Part shown: positions 35,221 through 43,499 of the stretch, in pieces
Layout: each line of letters begins with the position of its first letter
Position numbering within the stretch: the first letter of the stretch is position 1
NCBI RefSeq assembly: GCF_008330945.1
Contig: NZ_CP043489.1
Coordinates: forward strand, 4,909,501 to 4,973,500
Origin: Labrys sp. KNU-23
GTDB taxonomy: Bacteria > Pseudomonadota > Alphaproteobacteria > Rhizobiales > Labraceae
DNA: 64,000 bases
Reading direction: 5' to 3'
Translations under genes and position numbers: made by a program
Notes under the pieces: model-generated
Database searches by the model: none
What the model saw: only the letters and a program-made list of their open reading frames with translations
What the model was told of the DNA's origin: nothing

Positions 35221-35940
35221 ATGCGTACAATTTGCTTCGCCATAGCCGGCCTTTCAGCCTTGCTGTGCACGACGTCTGTCTACGCCGCCGACCTGGCGGC
35301 GCAGGCTGTCGAGCCGGTGCCGCCGGTGGTGACGCCTTACAACTGGTCCGGCCCATATGTCGGTTTGCATGCCGGCTATGGCTGGGGCCGCGAGAACGAC
35401 AACCAGAGCAGCCTCTTTCCGGGCGTGACGACGACGGTTGCGCCGACGACCACGGCGGTGACGTTCAGCGCGGACAAGTTCGATCTCAGCGGCTTCGTCG
35501 GCGGCGCCCATGCCGGCTACAACTACCAGATCGACCAGTTCGTCATCGGCGTCGAAGGCGATATCGACTACTCCAACCTGAACGGCAGCGCCCATGCCAA
35601 CTATGGTGGCACGCTTCGCACGCTCAAGCTGAAGACCGAGTGGCAGGGCTCTGCCCGTGCTCGCGTCGGCTATGCCTTCGACAACATCCTGGTCTACGCC
35701 ACCGGCGGCCTTGCCCTCGCCAATGCCAAGCTCTCCACGGCCGGTGCGAGCTCCAGCAACACGCATGTCGGCTGGACGGTGGGCCTCGGCGCCGAATACG
35801 CCTTTACCCAGAACTGGATCGGGCGCCTGGAAGTGCGCTACAGCGACTTCAACAAGAAGAGCTATGCCACGCCGGATGGCCGCGTCAAGGCCGACTGGGA
35901 CCAGACGACCGTCACCGCCGGCATCAGCTACAAATTCTGA
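35221..35940 (+). CDS. Outer-membrane beta-barrel protein (Omp25/31-like porin family)
   Basis: A 239-residue outer-membrane protein. The signal peptide (MRTICFAIAGLSALLCTTSV then YAADL) is followed by a barrel with alternating aromatic strands: WSGPYVGLHAGYGWGRENDN, FVGGAHAGYNYQIDQFVIGV, EWQGSARARVGYAFDNILVY, TVGLGAEYAFTQNWIGRLEV, and a terminal ISYKF ending in Phe as needed for BAM insertion. This is the Omp25/Omp31 (RopB-like) type abundant in Hyphomicrobiales. The ATG at 35221 has GAGGGGGA upstream. A good terminator follows. Confidence 0.93.
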   Translation: MRTICFAIAGLSALLCTTSVYAADLAAQAVEPVPPVVTPYNWSGPYVGLHAGYGWGRENDNQSSLFPGVTTTVAPTTTAVTFSADKFDLSGFVGGAHAGYNYQIDQFVIGVEGDIDYSNLNGSAHANYGGTLRTLKLKTEWQGSARARVGYAFDNILVYATGGLALANAKLSTAGASSSNTHVGWTVGLGAEYAFTQNWIGRLEVRYSDFNKKSYATPDGRVKADWDQTTVTAGISYKF

Positions 35941-35964
35941 TCGGCCTCACGGCGATCGTATGAG

Positions 35965-35988
35965 AAGCCCGGCTCAGCCGGGCTTTTT
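35965..35988 (+). terminator. Rho-independent terminator of the outer-membrane protein gene
   Basis: AAGCCCGGC (35965) and GCCGGGCTT form a 9-bp stem with a 3-nt loop, followed by TTT. It lies 25 nt after the stop codon. Confidence 0.85.
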
Positions 35989-36210
35989 CATGCACAGTTT
36001 CGGGCCGGAAAGTGAAGCTGGTCTTTCGGGAAAACGATGCTGCAACAATAGCTTATAGCATCAGATCCGATTCCGGGATCCGGTCTGATGCCGTCGCGGG
36101 ATCCAAGGCGCAACGAAATTTCGAATAAGAACAATTAGAGAACAAATTGCTGGCCAACGCCTGGCTTCCCGGCTACTTTCCCCCTCGGATTCGAAGGATG
36201 GGAGGAAGGG

Positions 36211-36408
36211 ATGGCGATAGATCCGAAAGTGCTCTTTGCGGACGAGGTCGTGCCGGCGACAGCGGAGGAAGCGGCGGCCCTGGACGGCATCATCCGCGAT
36301 TGCGACGGCGATCCCTATAAGGCGGCGCTGACTCTGTACCGCCTGTTCACCCTGCAGTCCGCGATCGTGGAGGCGAGGGGGCAGCCGGCCGAGGGGAGCG
36401 GGGACTGA
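36211..36408 (+). CDS. Small hypothetical protein
   Basis: A 65-residue acidic protein starting MAIDPKVLFADEVVPATAEE and containing DGDPYKAALTLYRLFTLQSA. A strong ribosome site (GGGAGGAAGGG) precedes the ATG, which supports it being real. No membrane span, signal peptide or known motif is visible. It is convergent to the TIM-barrel/cupin gene, 22 nt from its stop. The function is unknown. Confidence 0.65.
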   Translation: MAIDPKVLFADEVVPATAEEAAALDGIIRDCDGDPYKAALTLYRLFTLQSAIVEARGQPAEGSGD

Positions 36409-36430
36409 GCGTCGCGGTTCGGCGCGGCGT

Positions 36431-37438
36431 TCAGGCCCGGCTGCGCGGCGGTTCGATCAGCACGACCTGGCATTCCGCCGTCAGCGCTTCCGGACAATGC
36501 TCGACCCCGTGTGGCACGATGATGAAGTCGCCTTCCTCGACGACTTCATCGCGGTCGCGGAAGCGCATGAGCATCCGCCCCTTGTGCACCAGCAGGAAGG
36601 CGTCCTGCCTGGCATTGAAATGCCAGCCGGATTCGGCCTCGACCTTGGCGAGCTTGACCTCGATGTCGTTGATCCGCCCGGCAATCCTGGCCGAGGTGGT
36701 GTCGGCAAAGGCGCCGAAGGCGGATGCCAGGCTTTGCTTGTGATAGGGGGACAGGTGGTTGTTGATCTCGGCCACGTCCCGCATGATGGCGGCAAGCTGG
36801 CTCGCCACATCCTGCCCCCCGGCCGGGTAGCGCCCGTCCAGCGCGGCAGTTCCGATGGTGAAGCCCATGCCGCCCGCCGCCTTTACCGCGGCGATCTGCC
36901 CGGGTGTCTCGATGGATCCGGCCATATAGACGGGCTTGGAGACCGCGGCGCACACGGCTTTCATCAGCGCCGGCACATCTTCCTTCGAGCGATAGGCAAG
37001 CAGATCGAGGCCGTAAACGCCGTCATGCGCCGCGAGCTTGCGGGCGCTGGCGACGATCTCCGCGATGCTGCCTTCGAGCACGCTGGGGTGGCCGCTGATG
37101 CGGCCGGGGAAAGGGCAGTAGCGGATAGGCGTGCCCCTGACGATCGCCGACACCTCTTCGACATGCGTGCCGCCGAGCAGGATATCGACGCCGATCTCGA
37201 CGGCCGCCCGGGCGGAGGCCAGTTCGCTGTCGCGATCGAGCGAGACCACTTCGAGATAGGAGGTCGCGCCGCCCGCCCGGATCGCCCGGCTGAGATGGCG
37301 GAGCCGCTCGATCGGCAGGCCGATATCCTTGAAGCCGATATGGCGGATCCCGAGCTTCAGCGCCGTTTGAAGATGCGTCGCCGCATCCTCGACCGTCTGG
37401 TCGTTGCGGGTGAGCATGAAGATGAAGCGAAGACCCAT
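36431..37438 (-). CDS. TIM-barrel protein fused to a cupin domain, PdxA-linked
   Basis: A 335-residue fusion. Residues 1 to about 225 form a beta/alpha barrel (MGLRFIFMLTRNDQTVEDAA, IRHIGFKDIGLP, GVDILLGGTHVEEV, VYMAGSIETPGQIAAVKAAG) of unknown activity often encoded next to PdxA2. Residues about 240-335 are a cupin (MRDVAEINNHLSPYHKQSLA, FRDRDEVVEEGDFIIVPHGV). The usual cupin metal motif WHxHxxxDE is degraded to WHFNARQDA, although the last His (GVEHCP) stays. The start overlaps the PdxA stop by one base (TGATG). A role in handling a phosphorylated intermediate is inferred from context. Confidence 0.85.
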   Translation of the reverse strand: MGLRFIFMLTRNDQTVEDAATHLQTALKLGIRHIGFKDIGLPIERLRHLSRAIRAGGATSYLEVVSLDRDSELASARAAVEIGVDILLGGTHVEEVSAIVRGTPIRYCPFPGRISGHPSVLEGSIAEIVASARKLAAHDGVYGLDLLAYRSKEDVPALMKAVCAAVSKPVYMAGSIETPGQIAAVKAAGGMGFTIGTAALDGRYPAGGQDVASQLAAIMRDVAEINNHLSPYHKQSLASAFGAFADTTSARIAGRINDIEVKLAKVEAESGWHFNARQDAFLLVHKGRMLMRFRDRDEVVEEGDFIIVPHGVEHCPEALTAECQVVLIEPPRSRA

Positions 37439-38508
37439 CAGGAGACCCTTTCTTGTTCGGAATCGGCGTTGGCGGCAATGAGGCGCCGGGCATAGGCAAT
37501 GGCGGTCATCAGGCTCGCGGGATCCGCGATGCCCTGTCCGGCGATGTCGAATGCGGTGCCATGATCGGGGCTGGTGCGGATGAAAGGCAAGCCGAGTGTG
37601 ATGTTCACCCCCTGGTCCAGCCCGAGATATTTGATCGGAATGAGGCCCTGGTCGTGATATTGGGCGACCACGACGTCGAACCGGCCTTGTCGGGCCTGAA
37701 AAAACACGGTGTCGCCGGGCCAGGGGCCGCTGGCGTCGATACCCTCGCGGCGCGCCGCCGCGATGGCCGGCGCGATGATCTCGATCTCCTCGGTGCCGAA
37801 CAGGCCGCCTTCGCCGGCATGCGGATTGAGGCCGGCGACGGCGATGCGCGGCGCCGGGATGCCGAGCGCCCGCCCGCCTTCATGCGCAAAGCGGATCGCC
37901 GCCATCTGGGCCGCGAAATCAGCTTGTTCGATCGCAAGGCGCAGCGCCGTATGAATGGTGACGAGAACTGTCCGGATTTCATCATTGGCCAACATCATCG
38001 CCACCCGCTCGGCCCCGCCGTGGGCGGCAAGGATCTCGGTGTGGCCTGGGTAGGACAGGCCCGCTGCCGCCAGCGCTTCCTTGTTGATCGGGGCCGTGAC
38101 GATGCCTTTCACCGTTCCGGCCTTGGCGGCATCGATGGCCGCCAACAGTGCATCGAAGGCTGCCTTGCCGCACAGCGGGCTGATCCTGCCGAGCGGCGGA
38201 GGTTCGTGGATGTCGCAGACATCGACGACATCGATGACGCCGGGGCTGAAGTGGGCCTCCTGCAGTGCGGCAACCTTGTGAACCTGCAGCGGAAGGCCGA
38301 GGCGGGCCACGGCATCGGTCATCACGCAGGCACTGCCATAGACGATGCAGCGCCCGCAGCCCGCGGCAAAGGCCTTGGCGATGATCTCCGGCCCGATGCC
38401 GGCGGCATCGCCCATGGTGATGGCGAGCGGCGAGGGGGCTTCAGCTGGGACAATGGGAGGCTGCTCTCCGCCGGACAGGCCTGTGATTTCGGAAGGAACT
38501 GTTTGCAT
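37438..38508 (-). CDS. pdxA2: PdxA/PdxA2-family 4-hydroxythreonine-4-phosphate (or threonate-4-phosphate) dehydrogenase
   Basis: A 356-residue NAD-dependent dehydrogenase/decarboxylase of the PdxA family. Signature parts are AITMGDAAGIGPEIIAKAFA, VTAPINKEALAAAGLSYPGH (metal His), VAGLNPHAGEGGLFG (metal His) and VVAQYHDQGLIPIKYLGLDQ (metal His). Linkage to a TIM-barrel/cupin gene and a divergent LysR regulator, rather than to ksgA/surA as for biosynthetic pdxA, points to the catabolic PdxA2 group acting on a threonate-phosphate-like compound. The substrate is not certain. It is the first gene of the operon. Confidence 0.9.
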   Translation of the reverse strand: MQTVPSEITGLSGGEQPPIVPAEAPSPLAITMGDAAGIGPEIIAKAFAAGCGRCIVYGSACVMTDAVARLGLPLQVHKVAALQEAHFSPGVIDVVDVCDIHEPPPLGRISPLCGKAAFDALLAAIDAAKAGTVKGIVTAPINKEALAAAGLSYPGHTEILAAHGGAERVAMMLANDEIRTVLVTIHTALRLAIEQADFAAQMAAIRFAHEGGRALGIPAPRIAVAGLNPHAGEGGLFGTEEIEIIAPAIAAARREGIDASGPWPGDTVFFQARQGRFDVVVAQYHDQGLIPIKYLGLDQGVNITLGLPFIRTSPDHGTAFDIAGQGIADPASLMTAIAYARRLIAANADSEQERVS

Positions 38509-38564
38509 GACCCGATTATCGAGGAAAACAAGTTCGAAAAAAGCGATAGTTTCTAACCGGTATC

Positions 38565-38581
38565 GGTGATATCAGATCACC
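38565..38581. promoter_or_regulatory. Palindrome at the LysR start in the pdxA2/LysR divergent promoter
   Basis: GGTGAT (38565-38570) and ATCACC (38576-38581) are perfectly complementary with a 5-nt spacer, ending two bases before the LysR ATG. The position suits LysR autoregulation; binding is inferred. Confidence 0.4.
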
Positions 38582-38582
38582 A

Positions 38583-39461
38583 ATGGATCGCTCCGACATT
38601 CCCTCGCTGGACGATTTGCGCGCCTTCGAGGCCACGGCGCGGCTGGGCTCGGTGCGCCTTGCCGCCGACGCGCTGGCGCTGACGCATGGGGCGGTCAGCC
38701 GGCGCATCGCCAAGCTCTCGGAAGAGCTGGGCTTCCAACTGTTCGAAAAGAGCGGGCGCGGCCTCAAGCTGACCACGGCTGGCGAGACGCTGTTCCTGAC
38801 GGTGAACCGCTTCTTCGGCGAATTGCGCACCACCGTTCAGGGCCTGCGCGCCGCGGCGACGCAGGATGATGCCCTGGTGCTGTCCTGCGAGCCCTCGGTG
38901 GCGATGCGCTGGCTGATCCCGCGCCTGGGCGGCTTCCAGGCAGCCCATCCGGCGATCGCCCTGCATCTTTCGGTCGGCGGCGGCTCGATCGATTTCGCGC
39001 GCGAGCGCATCGATCTCGCCATCCGCCGCCTCGACTTCGCCATGCCCGAGACCTGGCAGGTCCGGCGCCTGTTCGCCGAAAAGGTCGGGCCGGTGATGGT
39101 GCCCGACCGCCTCGCCGATTTCGAGGAGGGCGCCTATATCGGCCTCGGCAGCAGGACGCGCCCCGACGCCTGGTCGACATGGCTGGCGCGCCACCCCCAC
39201 CGGCCGCGCCCGCAGGAAATCCGCTTCTACGACCATCATTTCCTGATGATGGAAGCGGCCTCGGTGGGCCTGGGTGTGGCCCTCAGCCCGCTGGTATTGG
39301 CAACCGACGACATCAAGCGAAGCCGCCTGCGCGCGCCGGCCGGCTTCTGGGCCGACGGCACGCATTACGGCCTGATCTGGCCGGGTGAGCGAGAACCGAA
39401 TGCGAAAGCCAGGCAGCTGAGCGCCTGGCTGGTGGCGGAATGTCAGAAGTCGTTCAGTTAG
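38583..39461 (+). CDS. LysR-family transcriptional regulator (GcvA-like)
   Basis: A 292-residue LysR regulator: helix-turn-helix PSLDDLRAFEATARLGSVRL and ALTHGAVSRRIAKLSEELGF, then an effector domain (LVLSCEPSVAMRWLIPRLGG). It is divergent from pdxA2 with 74 bp between the starts, so it is the likely regulator of the pdxA2/TIM-cupin operon. Its ligand may be that pathway's substrate. Confidence 0.92.
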   Translation: MDRSDIPSLDDLRAFEATARLGSVRLAADALALTHGAVSRRIAKLSEELGFQLFEKSGRGLKLTTAGETLFLTVNRFFGELRTTVQGLRAAATQDDALVLSCEPSVAMRWLIPRLGGFQAAHPAIALHLSVGGGSIDFARERIDLAIRRLDFAMPETWQVRRLFAEKVGPVMVPDRLADFEEGAYIGLGSRTRPDAWSTWLARHPHRPRPQEIRFYDHHFLMMEAASVGLGVALSPLVLATDDIKRSRLRAPAGFWADGTHYGLIWPGEREPNAKARQLSAWLVAECQKSFS

Positions 39462-39665
39462 CAAACCGTTGAATCGGCCGCTGGAGCGGGCTTGATGCCG
39501 GTATGCTGCTCGGCAGAGGGACCATAAAGGCGCTCTCGTACGGCGCGGCGCGCTCGATGACATCCGTGGGAAGTTCGCATGGCAAGCGTTGGGGGAACGG
39601 GGTGTCCGCGGGGTGTCCCTGGGCGCTACCCGCGATACAATCGCCGAAACACAGGACTCGTCATC

Positions 39666-41561
39666 ATGACCCGTTTCATAGCGGCTCTGCTCGCTCTTCT
39701 GTGCGCAGGGCCTGCTTTCGCCCAAGCCCAGGCCAGGGGTACGCCGACATTGTCTATCGACAAGTCGGGCTCCTCCCGATGTCTCTACCTGTGGGATCTC
39801 GACAGCTCCAACGCGACGGACAAGGGAGTCCCCTTTGGGTGTTTGGACGAAAAGGGCGCATGGAACCTCCCGGCCACTCTTCGCAACGTTACGGAGATCG
39901 ACGAAACCACCCTTCGCGGGTTCGGCTATAGGGGCGATGGTATCGCCAGGACGTTGAGTTCGGTTACTTCCCTGAACGGGCGCCCGACGTCGGGATGGAC
40001 GCTCAGCCAGTGGCAGGCCATCCTTCCCGCCGCTACCTCGCTAGGTGATTATCTGGACTGGGCGATCTTTCAGTCCCTCATCAATGCGAACGCCAACGGC
40101 AAGGTAACCTTCACCCTCGGGGCTGGAACCGCTCGCTTCAACAGGGCACTCAAGGCCTGCTCCCAAACGCTGACGATTGCCGGTGCTGGCGACAAGCAGA
40201 CGGTCCTTCAGTATGACGGCGGCGTTAACGGCATCGAGGTCTGCGTCAACTCCCCCGACACCGGGAGGACTCAGAACCCCATCTTTTTGAGCGACTTGGA
40301 ACTTCGCCAGACCTCACCGGGCAACACCGCCATCGGCCTCTATGGCAAATGGATCCCCGGCTCTATTGGCGGGAAGATCGACAATGTTCGTGTCGATAAT
40401 TTCAATCAGGCGATTGAAGTGTGGAGCGCGGGCGGCTGGGACATCAACCACTTGTTCGCATCCTCGGGGGTGCCTGCAGGCGGGGCCGTTGGCGATGGCT
40501 TCCGGCTGATGGGCAACTCGGTCTTCGTGGTCCACATCGAGAACTCCCAGATGCAGGGGTTTGCCGATGGCTGGCACTTCGAGAATGCGGCTGACTACGG
40601 AAACCCCGCAAGCGCGGGCATGGAGGACATCGCCTTAAGGAACTCGGCTTCCGGGGAAGGCCGTGCCTGCGTGCGGATCAAGTCCACAGATCATCATTAT
40701 TCGCCGCTGCACTGGAATATCGAGAACATGGCCTGCCAGGCCTATGAGGGCTTCGTACAGGCTGAGCAGGCCGGGGCGCTCCGGATCATCGGCGGCTCTT
40801 GGATTCTGGCGCGCCCCACAGGCTCGTGGACCGGTGTCGGTAAAGACTGGTTCCTGTTTGGCCGGGTGGAGACAGGTGTCCTGCGAGACGCCCATATTTC
40901 CAACAATGCCCAGGCCATGACGATCTCTTCCTATGTGCGCCTGGCCAATGCGGGTCCTTTCGGCGGCTCGGCTCACAATGTGACGGTCGACAACAACAAG
41001 TTCGAATACGCCAATTTGACAGCGACCAATGCGCAGATATGGAAGGAATTCGAGGCTGTCGGCACCCGGGTGATGAACAACCAGTTCGTCAATGCTTGGA
41101 GCTATCAGCCACTACCTCCGGCCAATGCCTTCAAATGGGTCGATAACGCCACGCGAACCGACAGCCTGGTCAGGGCTGCTCCCGGCGAGATCTATAGCCT
41201 GGCGGGGTCCGTGACGGGGATGGCGAGCGCCACGGCCACCGATGTAGCCGCGGTGTCCCTGCCGCCGGGGATGTGGACGTGCTCATCGAATATCTACCTC
41301 AGCCCGACGGATGGGGCTTCGATCTCGGTCATTCAAGCCGGCCTCAACACCACGTCCGCCAAAGTTCCCCTGACGCCGGCTCTCGGAAGCATCACCGAGG
41401 CAGGGACATGGAAAGGGGGTGTTTCGAGGGCACTCACATCCTGGACGTTCGACTTTACAACTGCCACGGCCAACACGAGCGTCTACCTCGTGGGCCTCGC
41501 AGCTTACTCAGGTGGCTCCGTCAATGTTTCCAATACGGGCCAGTGCGTACGGCTTAGGTAA
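39666..41561 (+). CDS. Secreted right-handed beta-helix protein with phage-tail-like C-terminal domain
   Basis: A 631-residue protein with a clear signal peptide (MTRFIAALLALLCAGPAFAQ). The middle looks like a parallel beta-helix (LTIAGAGDKQTVLQYDGGVN, FLSDLELRQTS, GGKIDNVRVDNFNQAIEVWS, GVLRDAHISNNAQAM, NVTVDNNKFEY) of the pectate-lyase/tailspike type. The last 110 residues (from about ATATDVAAVSLPPGMWTCSS to GLAAYSGGSVNVSNTG) recall C-terminal domains of prophage tail fibres. Codon use is less GC-biased than in neighbours. No catalytic residues are identified. It may be a glycan-binding or degrading surface protein of phage origin; that is inference. Confidence 0.75.
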   Translation: MTRFIAALLALLCAGPAFAQAQARGTPTLSIDKSGSSRCLYLWDLDSSNATDKGVPFGCLDEKGAWNLPATLRNVTEIDETTLRGFGYRGDGIARTLSSVTSLNGRPTSGWTLSQWQAILPAATSLGDYLDWAIFQSLINANANGKVTFTLGAGTARFNRALKACSQTLTIAGAGDKQTVLQYDGGVNGIEVCVNSPDTGRTQNPIFLSDLELRQTSPGNTAIGLYGKWIPGSIGGKIDNVRVDNFNQAIEVWSAGGWDINHLFASSGVPAGGAVGDGFRLMGNSVFVVHIENSQMQGFADGWHFENAADYGNPASAGMEDIALRNSASGEGRACVRIKSTDHHYSPLHWNIENMACQAYEGFVQAEQAGALRIIGGSWILARPTGSWTGVGKDWFLFGRVETGVLRDAHISNNAQAMTISSYVRLANAGPFGGSAHNVTVDNNKFEYANLTATNAQIWKEFEAVGTRVMNNQFVNAWSYQPLPPANAFKWVDNATRTDSLVRAAPGEIYSLAGSVTGMASATATDVAAVSLPPGMWTCSSNIYLSPTDGASISVIQAGLNTTSAKVPLTPALGSITEAGTWKGGVSRALTSWTFDFTTATANTSVYLVGLAAYSGGSVNVSNTGQCVRLR

Positions 41562-41649
41562 GTAGACGCTACGAGCGCTCCTGCTCCTGGGAAGAACACC
41601 TTGGGGCGATCCACGAACAGCGAGAATCGACAGGTGCTTTGGGGGCTCA

Positions 41650-41731
41650 CATCGATTTACTCCGGCCCGCTGCCGGTTTTGTGGACACGTAGTTAAGCTG
41701 ACATGGCTTGCTCCTCGAACATGACGGGGCA
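41650..41731 (-). mobile_element. Probable IS3-family remnant (transposase C-terminus and element end)
   Basis: On the minus strand 41693-41728 encodes PVMFEEQAMSA followed by a stop, a form common at the C-terminus of IS3-family transposases. It is followed by CTACGTGTCCACAAAACCGG, which resembles the terminal inverted repeat of such elements. Homology stops abruptly on the upstream side at about 41731. Only this scar remains. Confidence 0.5.
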
Positions 41732-41812
41732 GCGACCACACAGCTATGGACAATGAGTGGTCCGAATGGCGTCCATTCGCGGGAATTACGGTGAAAATTT
41801 ACCAACTATGTC

Positions 41813-41898
41813 TGGTGCGGACGGCGGGACTCGAACCCGCACCCGGTTTCCCGAAGCAGATTTTAAGTCTGCTGCGTCTACCATTTCGCCACGTCCGC
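41813..41898 (-). tRNA. tRNA-Leu, anticodon UAA
   Basis: The minus strand reads GCGGACGTGGCGAAATGG at the 5' end, an anticodon stem-loop CAGACTTAAAATCTG (anticodon TAA), a long variable arm (CTTCGGGAAACCGG), a T-arm GCGGGTTCGAGTCCCGC, acceptor CGTCCGC, discriminator A and an encoded CCA. Length and the class II variable arm fit tRNA-Leu. Its 3' end faces the IS scar and the phage-like gene. Confidence 0.95.
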
Positions 41899-41934
41899 AG
41901 CGCCGGCCTTGCTTAGGGCCGGAATCGTATCGGC

Positions 41935-43107
41935 TCAAGCCGTTTCTGTCGGCTTCCAGCCATAGAGCCAGTCATAGCGTTCCAACAGGCGCTGCCCGCT
42001 GAGGGCCGACAGCCCGAGGTCCCGGGCGGCAGCGAGGGGCCAGCGCCAGTGATAGCGTTCGCCATTGCTGCGTGCCTCGGCCTGGATCCGGCCGACACGC
42101 GGCAGGCGCAGGCGCGACCAGTCCTGTAGGCGGGCGGGACCATCGCCGTCGTCGGCGCCGTCGAGCCGGGCGGCCAGCTCGGCCGCGTCCTCGATGGCCG
42201 CGGCGCCGCCCTGGGCGATGAAGGGCAGCATGGGATGGGCGGCGTCACCGATCAGGGCGATGCGGCCGGTGGCGATCCGGCCGTCGGCGCGGCCTTCGAA
42301 CAGCGGCCAGGTCCGCCATTGCGGCACCGTGGCCAGCAAGGCGCGCAAGCGTCCGTCCCAGCCGGCGTAATGCGGCAGCAGCGCCTGCAGGGGCTGCGGC
42401 GTCGACCAGCCGGGGCCGGCATCCTCGGCCGATGTCACCGCCACGAGATTGAGGGCTTGCCCCGAACGCACGGGGTAATGCACGAAATGCGCATTGTCGC
42501 CGAGCCAGAGCCCGGTCATCAGGCCCTGAAACAGGACAGGGACGTCCTGCATCGGGATCACGGCACGCCAGGCCCGCCTTCCGGCAAAACGCGGCTGTTC
42601 GAGGCCGAGCAGGGGCCGCAATTTCGACCACAAGCCGTCCGCACCGATCAGCATACGGGCGGAGACATCAGGGGCGCCAGCCGCAAAGGAGAGGATAACG
42701 CGCTTCTGGTCCTGGCGGACCGAATGCAGCTCTCGGCTCAGATGCAGCGGGATGCCGCGCTGGCGCACCGCCGCCACCAGCACCGCTTGCAGGTCGGCGC
42801 GATGGATGACGCCATAGGGCGCATCCCAGCGTTGGCGGCATTGGCCGAGCGGGATTTGCTGGATCAGGCCGCCGGTCGCGCCCTTGCGGATACGCACCGC
42901 ATCCATCACCACCATATGCGCCTCGAGCGCAGGGCCGAGGCCAAGGCCGAACAGGACGTTGAGTGCATTGGGCGTGAGCTGGATGCCGGCTCCGGCTTCC
43001 TCAAGCCTGTCGGTGCGCTCATGGATTTCAACCGCCAAGCCGCGCCGGGCCAAGGCCAGAGCAGCCGTCAGCCCGCCGATGCCGGCGCCGGCGATCGCGA
43101 TATCCAC
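41935..43107 (-). CDS. FAD-dependent aromatic monooxygenase (salicylate / 3-hydroxybenzoate 6-hydroxylase-like)
   Basis: A 390-residue class A flavoprotein monooxygenase. It has the N-terminal FAD motif GAGIGGLTAALALARRG, the RxxL-type segment GVIHRADLQAVLVAAV, the DG motif LIGADGLWSKLRPLLG and the second FAD motif RIALIGDAAHPMLPFIAQGG. It hydroxylates an unknown aromatic acid using NAD(P)H and O2. The start is GTG at 43107. It is 7 nt downstream of the zinc-finger gene on the same strand and hence cotranscribed. Confidence 0.88.
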   Translation of the reverse strand: MDIAIAGAGIGGLTAALALARRGLAVEIHERTDRLEEAGAGIQLTPNALNVLFGLGLGPALEAHMVVMDAVRIRKGATGGLIQQIPLGQCRQRWDAPYGVIHRADLQAVLVAAVRQRGIPLHLSRELHSVRQDQKRVILSFAAGAPDVSARMLIGADGLWSKLRPLLGLEQPRFAGRRAWRAVIPMQDVPVLFQGLMTGLWLGDNAHFVHYPVRSGQALNLVAVTSAEDAGPGWSTPQPLQALLPHYAGWDGRLRALLATVPQWRTWPLFEGRADGRIATGRIALIGDAAHPMLPFIAQGGAAAIEDAAELAARLDGADDGDGPARLQDWSRLRLPRVGRIQAEARSNGERYHWRWPLAAARDLGLSALSGQRLLERYDWLYGWKPTETA

Positions 43108-43114
43108 GTCCGGT

Positions 43115-43360
43115 TCAGGCGGCGTGAGCGGTCACCGTGCAGGATGCCGGATCCGAGGTGCCTTCCGGCAGCTTGGGATCGTATTTGTAGAGCGTGGAGC
43201 AATAGGAGCACACCGCCTCGTCATCCGCCCCGAGGTCGATGAAGATGTGAGGGTGATCGAAGGGAGCGCTCGCGCCCTGGCACATGAATTCCTTCGAGCC
43301 GACGCGAATGACCTTCAAGCCGAGGTCATTGTGGAAATGGGGAATGGAATGGCCTGCCAT
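43115..43360 (-). CDS. Zinc-finger (zf-CHCC, NDUFS6-like) protein
   Basis: An 81-residue protein of the CHCC zinc-finger family. Zinc ligands are visible: Cys27 (KEFMCQG), a His in FDHPHIFIDLG, and Cys51/Cys54 (CSYCSTLYKYD). The family includes the NDUFS6 accessory subunit of mitochondrial complex I and is widespread in alphaproteobacteria. The short spacing to the FAD monooxygenase gene suggests cotranscription, though a shared function is not evident. Confidence 0.92.
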   Translation of the reverse strand: MAGHSIPHFHNDLGLKVIRVGSKEFMCQGASAPFDHPHIFIDLGADDEAVCSYCSTLYKYDPKLPEGTSDPASCTVTAHAA

Positions 43361-43380
43361 TGATCTTCAGTCCGCGATTT

Positions 43381-43413
43381 GGACTTGGGGTCCACGATGT
43401 GGACTTGGGGTCC
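43381..43413. repeat. Two 13-nt direct repeats with 20-bp period
   Basis: GGACTTGGGGTCC occurs at 43381-43393 and 43401-43413. Each copy is itself a near palindrome (GGAC/GTCC ends). They lie in the 139-bp spacer between the divergent zinc-finger and hydrolase genes, so they could be operator sites two helical turns apart or a small tandem duplication. Confidence 0.6.
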
Positions 43414-43499
43414 GTCATTTTCTCTCGCGCGGACCATAGCGGCGCCGCACGGGATGCGATAGGGGCTAAACAGATATCGAGCAAAGGAAAACCGCGCCG

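Noticed and set aside
39462..39665. Phage integrase or attachment-site duplicate near the tailspike-like gene
   Set aside because: I looked for a copy of the tRNA-Leu 3' end on the far side of the gene and for integrase motifs, and found neither in the window.
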